From the NCBI GenBank assembly GCA_964424545.1, contig CAYRJN010000020.1, positions 1 to 31,057 on the forward strand: a DNA stretch of 31,057 nucleotides, read 5' to 3'. Positions 17,149 through 24,691 of the stretch are shown piece after piece. The stretch comes from JAUVIB01 sp964424545. Its GTDB lineage: Bacteria > Calditrichota > Calditrichia > Calditrichales > Calditrichaceae. Both the position numbers and the translations under genes were made by a program. The notes beneath the pieces were generated by a model. That model worked only from the letters and a program-made list of their open reading frames with translations. It was not told the origin of the DNA and ran no database searches. Positions within the stretch are counted from its first letter, which is position 1; the number at the start of each line of letters is the position of its first letter.

Positions 17149-18220
17149 ACTTTTGGACGGGATGCTGCTGCGCCGTTTTTTTATGAATCTTTTTGTGGCG
17201 GTAGTTTCATGGATTGTTATTTTTGTTATTTTGAACATTATTGAAAACTTGTCAAAGTTTCTCGATAACGGCGCTACATTGACTCAATTTCTGATTTATT
17301 ATCTCTATTTTATTCCTTTTGTTATAAAAATAACACTGCCTATCGCTGTTTTGCTCAGCGCTCTTTTTGCTTTAAACTCCTTTGCCCAAAACGATGAAAT
17401 TATCGCTCAGCTATCCGCGGGAATAAGTCTTTACCGTATTTTAAAACCCATGTTAATCGCCGCTTTTTTTATCAGTATATTTTCCGGTTTGTTTGATGAA
17501 TTCGTCGTTCCCGAAAGCAATCAAAAAAGACTGGATTTGTATGACTATGAAATATCGCATAAAGTACGACCATCCCAAAAATCGCGTTCAAATATATTTG
17601 TTCAGGATTCTTCCAAACGTAAATATATCATAAAATATTATAACGGTAAATCGAAAGAAGCGCGCAAGGTTAGCATACAAACCTTTGAAAACGCCCGTTT
17701 AATAGAGCGCATTGACGCTGAAAAAATGATTTGGGAAGAGGGGCATTGGCTTTTGAAATCCGGACGCGTAAGGATTTTTCATAGTCAAAACGAAACTTTT
17801 TTTACCTTTAAAGACAGCGTCTTTTCTCGAACGGACTTAAAGCCGAGCGATTTACTTGTTATTCAAAAACGGCCAGAAGAGATGAGTTTGCGGGAATTAA
17901 ATTACTTCATAAAAAATCAACAAATGATCGGTTCGGATGTAAAAAAATGGCTGGTTGAAAGGCATCTGAAAATGTCTGTTCCTTTTATCAATTTTATCGT
18001 TGTATTGTTAATTGCACCATTCGCCGCAAAGAAAAAACGTTCGGGTATCGGCCTTAGTTTCGGGCTCAGCTTGCTGGTCAGTTTTATTTACTTTATTATT
18101 ATTCGCTTCGGTCAGGTTCTCGGCTATCAAGGTACGTTAAACCCACTCTTGGCCGCGTGGATGGGCAATATCATATTCCTGTCGCTTGGGCTGCTTTCAT
18201 TCTATTCGGCGCAGCGATAA
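17141..18220 (+). CDS. lptG: LptF/LptG-family permease (LPS export), second of pair
   Basis: A 359-residue membrane protein of normal length for LptG/LptF. The N-terminal LLDGMLLRRFFMNLFVAVVS, the helical pair ending in SALFALNSFAQNDEIIAQLS with ISLYRILKPM, a periplasmic beta region (about 140-260) and the last three helices (VERHLKMSVPFINFIVVLLI onwards, with AAKKKRSGIGLSFGLSL) all fit. It works as the heterodimer partner of the preceding protein in the LptB2FG ABC transporter. Start and stop overlap the upstream gene by 8 bp, so translation is probably coupled. No lptB, lptA or lptC is present in the window. Confidence 0.9.
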   Translation: MLKLLDGMLLRRFFMNLFVAVVSWIVIFVILNIIENLSKFLDNGATLTQFLIYYLYFIPFVIKITLPIAVLLSALFALNSFAQNDEIIAQLSAGISLYRILKPMLIAAFFISIFSGLFDEFVVPESNQKRLDLYDYEISHKVRPSQKSRSNIFVQDSSKRKYIIKYYNGKSKEARKVSIQTFENARLIERIDAEKMIWEEGHWLLKSGRVRIFHSQNETFFTFKDSVFSRTDLKPSDLLVIQKRPEEMSLRELNYFIKNQQMIGSDVKKWLVERHLKMSVPFINFIVVLLIAPFAAKKKRSGIGLSFGLSLLVSFIYFIIIRFGQVLGYQGTLNPLLAAWMGNIIFLSLGLLSFYSAQR

Positions 18221-18300
18221 AGATATTTTTTATAAAAAGGATTGTTTTATTGATAATATTCTGCTAATTTAACACATCAAATTATTGATACAATAAGATT

Positions 18301-18678
18301 ATGCAGGAAAAAAAACGCCTACTCGGGAACAAGGGCGAACAAATCGCCGCCGCTTATCTTGAGAAACTCGGCCATAAAATAGTATTTCAGAATTATAGAA
18401 GCGGAAAATACGAAATAGATATTATTTCGATTACGGATAAAATCCTTGTTTTCAGCGAAGTAAAAAGCAATTACAAAAAACCGCTTGGCGAAAGCGGCTT
18501 TAAGATTAATAAAGCTAAAAGAAACAGTATTATAAACGGAGCTTACCGTTTTATTGAAGCCAATCCGCAATATAGTAATATGGACGTAAGGTTCGACGTA
18601 TTAATCGTTAATTTTAGCGTTTATCCCGCAGAAATTGATTATTACAAAGCGGCCTTTTGGCAGGAACGTTTTTGGTAG
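18301..18678 (+). CDS. yraN: YraN/UPF0102 family endonuclease-like protein
   Basis: A 125-residue cytosolic protein of the UPF0102 family, a restriction-endonuclease-like fold related to Holliday-junction resolvases. The family start LLGNKGEQIAAAYLEKLGHK and the catalytic pattern are present: E38 and D40 in YEIDII, then E53 and K55 in FSEVKS. The active site therefore looks intact. The cellular role is poorly defined even in model bacteria; a DNA-repair or transformation-related nuclease is the usual proposal. No clear Shine-Dalgarno precedes the ATG. It lies 80 bp after lptG and 21 bp before the aminotransferase gene. Confidence 0.88.
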   Translation: MQEKKRLLGNKGEQIAAAYLEKLGHKIVFQNYRSGKYEIDIISITDKILVFSEVKSNYKKPLGESGFKINKAKRNSIINGAYRFIEANPQYSNMDVRFDVLIVNFSVYPAEIDYYKAAFWQERFW

Positions 18679-18699
18679 TTAACATCGAGAGGAAATCCC

Positions 18700-19833
18700 A
18701 TGCCTTTTAGGGAATACAGGAAATTATTTCCAATTACCACAAAAAAAATATATATAAATCATGCTTCGATTTCGCCGCTATCTTCTAAGGTTACCGATAT
18801 GCTTGAGCGACATATTAACGAACGGATGTTCGGAATGATAGACGTATACCCCGAAAGCGTCAAAATTCGGGACAAAGCGCGGGAACTAACGGCAAAATTG
18901 ATCAATGCTTCTGCAGAAGAAATAGCCTTTACATCAAACACTTCCGACGGACTTAATCTGCTTGCCAACGGTGTAGAGTGGAATAAAGGCGATGAAATCC
19001 TTCTAACCGATTATGAATTTCCGGCTAATATTTATCCCTTTCTAAATCAGCAGCGTAAAGGCGTTAAAATCATTTATGTCCCTAACCGCAATGGAAAAAT
19101 TTATATCGAAGATATTTTGGAAAGAATCAATAACAACACTCGATTATTGTCCATCAGTTTTGTGGAGTTCGGCAACGGTTTTAAGAATGACTTAGAGAGC
19201 ATTGGAAAAATTTGCAGAAATCGCAATATCATTTTTTGTGTGGACGCTATTCAGGGCTTGGGAGCCGTTCCGCTTGATGTGAAGGATTTTCAAATCGATT
19301 TTCTATCAAACGGAGGTCATAAATGGCTGATGGGGCCTATGGGCGTTGGTATAATTTATATCAATAAATCGCTTTTTGACATATTAACGCCCGCTTATAC
19401 CGGATGGTTGTCGGTTAATAACGCCTGGGATTTTTATGATTACAAACTGGATCTGCTGCCTGACGCTAAACGTTTTGAATACGGAACGGCCAACTTTATG
19501 GGAATTGCCGGTTTTTCCGCCGCCATAGAACTTTTGTTGGAAATCGGAATTGAAAACATACGAGAGCATTTATTAAATATGGGCCGCTTGCTTGTCGAGG
19601 GTTTAAGCGCGGCCGGAATGGAATTCGGCGGAGCGAATGATAAACAATATTGGTCGGGAATTTTTTCTTTTAAAGGCAGAAATTTACAAGCTTTATATTC
19701 TTTTTTAACGGAGAAAGATATTATTTGCGCTCTACGCGGCGATAAAATACGTTTTGCGCCGCATTTTTACAATACAAAAGAGGAGATAGAAGAAGTAGTC
19801 GGACGCGTTTTGGATTTTTATAAGAATATATGA
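18700..19833 (+). CDS. Class V aminotransferase (cysteine-desulfurase/isopenicillin-epimerase-like)
   Basis: A 377-residue PLP-dependent enzyme. The start is supported by an AGAGGAAA ribosome-binding site. The N-terminal INHASISPLS matches the substrate-binding loop of the class V family. TSNTSDGLNLLANG (78-91) supplies the PLP phosphate contacts, D182 and Q185 in VDAIQGLG lie over the pyridine ring, and H207-K208 in SNGGHKWLMGP is the Schiff-base lysine signature. The tail RFAPHFYNTKEEIEEVV is typical of the family. There is no obvious desulfurase cysteine loop, so an SufS/IscS role is less likely than an amino-acid lyase, epimerase or selenocysteine-lyase-like role. The substrate is not predictable, and neighbours give no pathway hint. 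Confidence 0.85.
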   Translation: MPFREYRKLFPITTKKIYINHASISPLSSKVTDMLERHINERMFGMIDVYPESVKIRDKARELTAKLINASAEEIAFTSNTSDGLNLLANGVEWNKGDEILLTDYEFPANIYPFLNQQRKGVKIIYVPNRNGKIYIEDILERINNNTRLLSISFVEFGNGFKNDLESIGKICRNRNIIFCVDAIQGLGAVPLDVKDFQIDFLSNGGHKWLMGPMGVGIIYINKSLFDILTPAYTGWLSVNNAWDFYDYKLDLLPDAKRFEYGTANFMGIAGFSAAIELLLEIGIENIREHLLNMGRLLVEGLSAAGMEFGGANDKQYWSGIFSFKGRNLQALYSFLTEKDIICALRGDKIRFAPHFYNTKEEIEEVVGRVLDFYKNI

Positions 19834-19992
19834 TTAAGGAAAATATGCGGAACTGCAATAAACCAAATAGCGGCTGTTTATTACGCCTGATAATTTCATA
19901 CAAAAAAGGCGTTATAAATTATTTTTCAAGAAAGCCTTATGTAACTATTTAAAAAATTTATTGGCAACACGTAGTAAGCCGAGGAGGTTTCA

Positions 19993-22134
19993 ATGCTGAA
20001 AAAAATACTTACCGGAAGCGTTTTGGGTTTAACGACCGCTGTAATCGTTTGGTTGCTGGCAAATTATGTTATGAGCGATATTTTGGTTTCCTATGAGGCC
20101 AAAACATATGACTGGCGCGTTAAGCAAAAACTCGCTGATGTAGAATCGCAAAGTATTGACGACATCGTTATCATCGATTTGGATGGACGGAGTTTATCTA
20201 AGCTCGGTAAAGTTTACCAATGGCCGCGCAGTTATTATACGCATGTCATCAATTATATCAACGAGGGCGGCGCTCTATCAATTGGTTTTGATATTATTTT
20301 CGATAAAGATATCTGGCGTCCCGATCTGGACGAACAATTTGTGCAAGCCGTACGAAATGCGGGCAATGTATACAGTGCGCTTTATCTTGGAGGAGCCGAT
20401 TCTTCCAGTTTTCGCTATGTGATGGATAAAGAGCCCGAACAGTTTAACGCCCGGCAATTTTATTATCAATTACCGAAAAAAGATTTAAAACGTTTTCAGG
20501 CGGAAGAACGTTTTGATAACGAATATTTTGAACTGCTTAACGCAAGCCGGGGCGTCGGGCATGTTAATTTTAGAGCGGATGTTGACGGCGTCGTACGTAG
20601 TATTCATCTTTTTTCGCGCTTTAATGAACATTTGTATCCTACCTTGACCTTCGGGATGTATCTTGACGCCATGGGGATCGATTCAATGGCCATAAATTCA
20701 GAGAGCAGCAAGATGGCGCTTTATCGGCAAGGCGAACTTATAAACGCTATTCCCATAGATAGCCGCGGCAATATGATCATTACCTATTTCGGTGGCTATA
20801 AAACTTTTCGTTATATCAGTTTTTATGACGTACTTAAAAAGAGGATTCCCAAAGAGTATTTTGAAAATAAAATCATTTTGCTCGGCACCAGCCTCGCGGG
20901 CTTGTATGATTTGCGAAGTGTACCCATGCAGCCGTCGTTTCCCGGAGTGGAAATACATGCCAATATAATGTACACGCTTTTAACGCAGCAATACATTGAT
21001 AAAATCAGCCCTTTGGCGGCTTTTTTAACCATGGCCGCCATAGGAATATCTCTTGGAATCGTTCTAAGTTTCCTAGGTCCTATTCTCAGCATTCTGTTCA
21101 CTTTCTTATTTGCCGTCGGATACACTTTTTATGCAGGTTATATCTTTTTTACGGATAATCTTTGGATTGAAATGGTTAATCCGTTTATTGTAATGTTGTT
21201 TACTTTTGCCGGCGTTTATCTCTACCGCTTCGCAACGGAAGAAAAGAACAAACGCTTTATCCGTAATACATTTTCCCACTTCGTCACTAAATCCGTTGTG
21301 GACGAACTGCTTGCCAACCCCGATAAAATCAAGCTGGGCGGCGAGAAAAAAGTATGTACGGTTTTCTTTAGCGACGTAGCCGGCTTTACCACTATATCGG
21401 AACAGCTAACACCGGAAGAGCTGGTACATCTGCTTAATGAATATCTCACCGAGATGACCAATATTGTTTTCGATTACAACGGTATGCTTGATAAATATGA
21501 AGGCGATGCCATTATGGCGGTTTTCGGCGCGCCTATAGCTAAAGGCAATCACGCCTATGAAGCCTGCGCCGCATCGTTGGATATGCAGGAAAAACTAGCC
21601 CAAATGCGCGAATTCTGGAAAAAACAGGGGCGTCCGCAGCTTACCGTCCGTTGTGGTGTAAATACCGGACCGATGGTTGTAGGCAACATGGGCTCGGAAA
21701 CCCGTTTTGATTATACGGTTATGGGCGACGCTGTAAATCTTGGCGCACGCCTTGAACCGGCTAACAAAGAATATGATACACAGATTATGATTGGCCACGA
21801 AACCTATAAAATGGCCGGCGATCTTATTTACGCCCGTCAATTGGATTTATTACGGGTTAAGGGTAAAACCGAACCTGTTAAAGTTTACGAATTGATCGGC
21901 ACTAAAGAGAAAGGCATTAAGGCCGAAATGGAAGGCGTTATTGAATATTTTTCAATCGGTTTTGATAATTATTTAAACCAAAATTGGGATGAAGCAATCA
22001 ATCAGTTCAATAAAGCGCTAAAGCTTAAGTGGGACGACGGACCTTCCAAGCGTTATATACAACGTTGTGAGCTGTTTAAAAGCAGTCCTCCGGGCGATGA
22101 CTGGGACGGCGTTTGGACCATGACCACAAAATAA
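19993..22134 (+). CDS. CHASE2-domain adenylate cyclase
   Basis: A 713-residue membrane receptor cyclase, started behind a strong GAGGAGG ribosome-binding site. One N-terminal membrane helix (about 8-30) leads to a periplasmic CHASE2 sensor domain (about 35-330, with DIVIIDLDGRSL and GALSIGFDIIFDKD). Three membrane helices (about 335-415) lead to a class III cyclase domain (about 450-640). Both metal aspartates are present, D461 in FFSDVAGF and D505 in KYEGD. The substrate-selecting residues K501 and D573 (FDYTVMGD) specify ATP over GTP, and the transition-state pair N582/R586 is intact. The protein should make cAMP in response to an extracytoplasmic signal. The C-terminal 75 residues resemble a single TPR-like helix pair (NWDEAINQFNKALKL) ending in DDWDGVWTMTTK. 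The gene appears largely independent, with 159 bp upstream. Confidence 0.93.
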   Translation: MLKKILTGSVLGLTTAVIVWLLANYVMSDILVSYEAKTYDWRVKQKLADVESQSIDDIVIIDLDGRSLSKLGKVYQWPRSYYTHVINYINEGGALSIGFDIIFDKDIWRPDLDEQFVQAVRNAGNVYSALYLGGADSSSFRYVMDKEPEQFNARQFYYQLPKKDLKRFQAEERFDNEYFELLNASRGVGHVNFRADVDGVVRSIHLFSRFNEHLYPTLTFGMYLDAMGIDSMAINSESSKMALYRQGELINAIPIDSRGNMIITYFGGYKTFRYISFYDVLKKRIPKEYFENKIILLGTSLAGLYDLRSVPMQPSFPGVEIHANIMYTLLTQQYIDKISPLAAFLTMAAIGISLGIVLSFLGPILSILFTFLFAVGYTFYAGYIFFTDNLWIEMVNPFIVMLFTFAGVYLYRFATEEKNKRFIRNTFSHFVTKSVVDELLANPDKIKLGGEKKVCTVFFSDVAGFTTISEQLTPEELVHLLNEYLTEMTNIVFDYNGMLDKYEGDAIMAVFGAPIAKGNHAYEACAASLDMQEKLAQMREFWKKQGRPQLTVRCGVNTGPMVVGNMGSETRFDYTVMGDAVNLGARLEPANKEYDTQIMIGHETYKMAGDLIYARQLDLLRVKGKTEPVKVYELIGTKEKGIKAEMEGVIEYFSIGFDNYLNQNWDEAINQFNKALKLKWDDGPSKRYIQRCELFKSSPPGDDWDGVWTMTTK

Positions 22135-22165
22135 ATCGGACGAAAGGATTGAGCGCTTTATAATT

Positions 22166-23464
22166 ATGGTCGAAATCATCGGTATAAATAAAGAAAGTAT
22201 TGCCGCAGAGCTAGGCATTGAAAAAGGCGATAAACTTTTATCGGTAAACGGAGAAAAGATCAACGATCGTTTGGATTATCGCTATTATACCGCGAGTGAA
22301 TCGGTAGAGCTGCTTATTCGCAAAAAAAGCGAAGATATCCTATATGAAATCGAAAAGGATATGGACGAAGATATCGGCCTGACCATTGAAGATATGCAGC
22401 TAAAGTCTTGCGGCAACAATTGTGTTTTTTGTTTCGTCTATCAAAATCCCAAAGGCTTGCGTAAACCCCTCTATTTTAAGGATGAAGATTACCGCTATTC
22501 CTTTCTTTACGGCCATTATGTTACTATGACCACTATGGACGAAAGCGATCTTAAACGTATTGTTAAACAGCGCCTTAGTCCGCTCTATATTTCCGTGCAC
22601 GCAACCGACCTTTCAATACGTAAACGGCTGCTGGGGATTAAGGCAAACGACCGTCTACTGGAGAAAATCGAATATCTTACGGATAACGGTATTGAACTTC
22701 ATGCACAGATCGTTTTATGTCCAGGTATTAATGACGGCTCAATTTTTGAAAAAACCATTACCGATTTAAAACGTTTTTATCCGCGTTTAAAATCGGTTGC
22801 AGTGGTTCCGCTCGGCTTAACGCAATTCCGAAAAAACCTTTACCCCTTGCGTATCCATACGCAAGAAGAACTTGAAGGGATGATTGTCAAAACAAATCGT
22901 ATGCGCGAGGATTTAAAAGGTGAACTCGGCAATTTTTTCATCTATCTTTCCGATGAATTTTTTATTAAAGCCGATAAGCCGCTGCCGGAAGCGTCTTATT
23001 ATGATGCTTTTTATCAGATTGAAAACGGCGTTGGAGAATTTAGACGTATGATCGACGAGTTTGAGGATGAAATGAAAGACCTGCCCGATTCTTTACCGAA
23101 AAAAACAAACATTACATGGATAACGGGCAGACTGGCCGGTGAACGATTTGAAAAACATATTATTAACCGTTTACGCAAGATTACCAATTTGAATATCGAT
23201 TTGGTTATTGTAGAAAATGATTTTTTCGGTCATACTATACAAGTATCCGGTCTTCTGGTGGCCGGCGATATATATAATCAACTGAAAAACAGAGACCTCG
23301 GAGACCTGATCTTTATTCCTCCTCGCGTTTTAAATGAAGATGCCCTCTTTCTTGATAATTGGAGCATTGAAATGCTTGAAGAAAAACTATCCAGACCCTG
23401 CCATGTATATACCGAGCGTTTTACGGATATTCGGCAAGTAATATTGCGACGCCTTCAGCATTAG
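22166..23464 (+). CDS. PDZ/radical SAM/DUF512 protein
   Basis: A 432-residue protein. The N-terminal 70 residues form a PDZ-like domain (GIEKGDKLLSVNGEKI). A radical SAM cluster motif follows, C82-x3-C86-x2-C89, in SCGNNCVFCFVYQNPKGLRK, with the family-specific YFKDEDYRYSFLYGHYVTMT. The remainder matches DUF512 (VAVVPLGLTQFR, SDEFFIKADKPLPEASYYD, ITWITGRLAGE, VSGLLVAGDI). The family is common in anaerobes and is predicted to be an Fe-S oxidoreductase of unknown reaction, often found near der/EngA in Firmicutes; that neighbour is not here. It follows the cyclase by 31 bp. The ribosome-binding site (AAAGGA) is about 18 nt from the ATG, further than ideal, but the PDZ domain starts right at this ATG. 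Confidence 0.9.
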   Translation: MVEIIGINKESIAAELGIEKGDKLLSVNGEKINDRLDYRYYTASESVELLIRKKSEDILYEIEKDMDEDIGLTIEDMQLKSCGNNCVFCFVYQNPKGLRKPLYFKDEDYRYSFLYGHYVTMTTMDESDLKRIVKQRLSPLYISVHATDLSIRKRLLGIKANDRLLEKIEYLTDNGIELHAQIVLCPGINDGSIFEKTITDLKRFYPRLKSVAVVPLGLTQFRKNLYPLRIHTQEELEGMIVKTNRMREDLKGELGNFFIYLSDEFFIKADKPLPEASYYDAFYQIENGVGEFRRMIDEFEDEMKDLPDSLPKKTNITWITGRLAGERFEKHIINRLRKITNLNIDLVIVENDFFGHTIQVSGLLVAGDIYNQLKNRDLGDLIFIPPRVLNEDALFLDNWSIEMLEEKLSRPCHVYTERFTDIRQVILRRLQH

Positions 23465-23489
23465 TTTTCACGTTCTGTCCCTTTGTGCC

Positions 23490-23531
23490 TACAATATTGT
23501 TTATTTACTATCCCATGACTACAAAATTGTA
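23490..23531. promoter_or_regulatory. Paired dyad elements TACAAWWTTGTW, distal pair
   Basis: TACAATATTGTT (23490-23501) and TACAAAATTGTA (23520-23531). The core ACAATATTGT of the first is a perfect palindrome. The centres are 30 bp apart, close to three helical turns. They lie about 320 and 290 bp upstream of the start site predicted from the sigma-54 promoter, within the usual range of enhancer-binding-protein sites. Confidence 0.5.
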
Positions 23532-23666
23532 TTATTACATCATTTACTGCGCCTACACATAAGATATTCGCATCGATTTTGTTGTTTTTTATAACTAAAA
23601 AGTTCCGCTCAGCAGAGAATTAAAGATGCTTAATAAGGCCTGTAGAAAAGATATCTTCTCAATTAT

Positions 23667-23707
23667 TACAAAATTGTAGTAATAAATAATTATAATACAA
23701 TTTTGTT
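23667..23707. promoter_or_regulatory. Paired dyad elements TACAAWWTTGTW, proximal pair
   Basis: TACAAAATTGTA (23667-23678) and TACAATTTTGTT (23696-23707), centres 29 bp apart. The two are also exact inverse copies of each other over 11 bp, so they could form a stem with a 17-nt loop if transcribed. The pair sits about 110-145 bp upstream of the predicted sigma-54 start site, the classical position for activator sites. Confidence 0.55.
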
Positions 23708-23787
23708 TATCTTCATTTCAATAGGCAGGATCTTAATCATTCCTTAATTATCGTATTTTCAATAGCATAGTATAAATCGTAATTAAC

Positions 23788-23803
23788 TGGCACACAAGTT
23801 GCT
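23788..23803 (+). promoter_or_regulatory. Sigma-54 (-24/-12) promoter
   Basis: TGGCACACAAGTTGCT matches the sigma-54 consensus TGGCAC-N5-TTGCW at every consensus position. The invariant GG (23789-23790) and GC (23801-23802) have the canonical 10-bp spacing. Transcription should begin near 23813, about 25 nt before the ATG of the TorF-like gene and just ahead of its AGGGGAG ribosome-binding site. This also rules out an apparent upstream TTG start at 23799, which lies inside the -12 element. Confidence 0.85.
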
Positions 23804-23837
23804 TAGATATATCCCTTTAAAGGGGAGCAAGAATAGA

Positions 23838-24527
23838 ATGATTTCAAAAAAATACGTAATTATTGTAATATTTATTCTTTTTTTATTCACTAAATCAAAA
23901 GCGGAATCCGGCGTTGTTTCCGGGACTTTTAGTGGCGTATCAACGTATGTATTTCGAGGCATAAAGGTCTATGACGGCGTAGCATTGCAAGGAAGTTTTG
24001 ACACTGTCTATAATATATTGGCTTTTGGCGTTTGGTATTCAACCGTTGATTTTGGAAAAAACGGTCCAAGACTGGAAATCGACCCCTATTTAAGTATTAA
24101 TTTTAATTTTTCCCATTTTTTGTTTTCAACGGGCTTAACAAATTATATGTATGACACATCGGTTTTATCCAATGACAGCTCGTACGAATATGAGCTATTC
24201 GCAAAAATTGTGTTTAAGGACTTCAAAATAGCGTCCTATTATGTCCCGAATCAGCCCGCCACTCAAATTTATATTTCAAAATCCTATTATTGGTTGGAAA
24301 TAGCTTATGAAAGAGAATTTTTCAATATGATATGGAGCGCTCAACTCGCTTACGGTTCGTATCCGTTGCGCTTCTCCAAGGCGTTCAATAAAAGCGCTAC
24401 CGGACAGATACTATTTACAGGCGTAAAACCTCTAAACGATTTTATTGCGCTAAATTGGAATTATTCACACAGTATCGATTTATATTCATCCGATTATTTT
24501 TGGTTCGGTCTGGTTTTTAATTATTAG
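23838..24527 (+). CDS. TorF-like putative outer-membrane porin (Gcw_chp/TIGR02001 type)
   Basis: A 229-residue exported protein starting at the ATG at 23838, behind AGGGGAG. The signal peptide MISKKYVIIVIFILFLFTKS ends at SKA-ES. The mature protein begins with SGTFSGVSTYVFRGIKVYDG and continues AFGVWYSTVDFGKNGPRLEI, closely matching the start of the TorF/Gcw_chp putative porin family. It is beta-rich and ends in an aromatic residue (FNY), as expected for an outer-membrane barrel. The following genes are amt and a PII gene, so a role in outer-membrane passage or sensing of ammonium or another nitrogen compound is plausible but inferred. It is directly behind the sigma-54 promoter, so it should be nitrogen- or stress-controlled. 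Whether transcription continues into amt (164-bp gap) is uncertain. Confidence 0.75.
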   Translation: MISKKYVIIVIFILFLFTKSKAESGVVSGTFSGVSTYVFRGIKVYDGVALQGSFDTVYNILAFGVWYSTVDFGKNGPRLEIDPYLSINFNFSHFLFSTGLTNYMYDTSVLSNDSSYEYELFAKIVFKDFKIASYYVPNQPATQIYISKSYYWLEIAYEREFFNMIWSAQLAYGSYPLRFSKAFNKSATGQILFTGVKPLNDFIALNWNYSHSIDLYSSDYFWFGLVFNY

Positions 24528-24691
24528 AAAATCAAAGAATAGAGCGCGGTAAATTGATAAAAAGGATGGCTGAGCGTCATCAAATTATTGTTCCGCAAAA
24601 ACGGAAATCTAAATTATCGCCAATATAAATTATTTACAATTTATAAAAGCACAAAATAAATTACAGAATAGTACAAAAAAAGGAGGTCGTC

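Larger units (their letters stand above)
23465..23837. other. Regulatory intergenic region before the TorF-like/amt/PII locus
   Basis: About 370 bp with no gene but rich in dyads. It holds four TACAAWWTTGTW elements, a 16-bp imperfect palindrome at 23645-23660 (core AAGATATCTT), and a sigma-54 promoter at 23788-23803. No convincing rho-independent terminator for the upstream radical SAM gene is seen. Confidence 0.7.

Noticed and set aside
19853..19912. Inverted repeats AATAAAC/GTTTATT and CGCC/GGCG after the aminotransferase gene
   Set aside because: Short arms, long loops and no T tract; too weak to call a terminator.
23799..23837. Upstream TTG start for the TorF-like gene
   Set aside because: The TTG lies inside the -12 box of the sigma-54 promoter and would precede the transcription start; the ATG at 23838 has a signal peptide and ribosome-binding site.
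24565..24581. Hairpin GATGGC/GTCATC between the porin and amt as a terminator
   Set aside because: The stem is only 6 bp with one G-T pair and is not followed by a T run, so a terminator call is not supported.
24562..24581. Possible second sigma-54 promoter (TGGCTGAGCG) before amt
   Set aside because: There is no GC at the required 10-bp spacing after GG.
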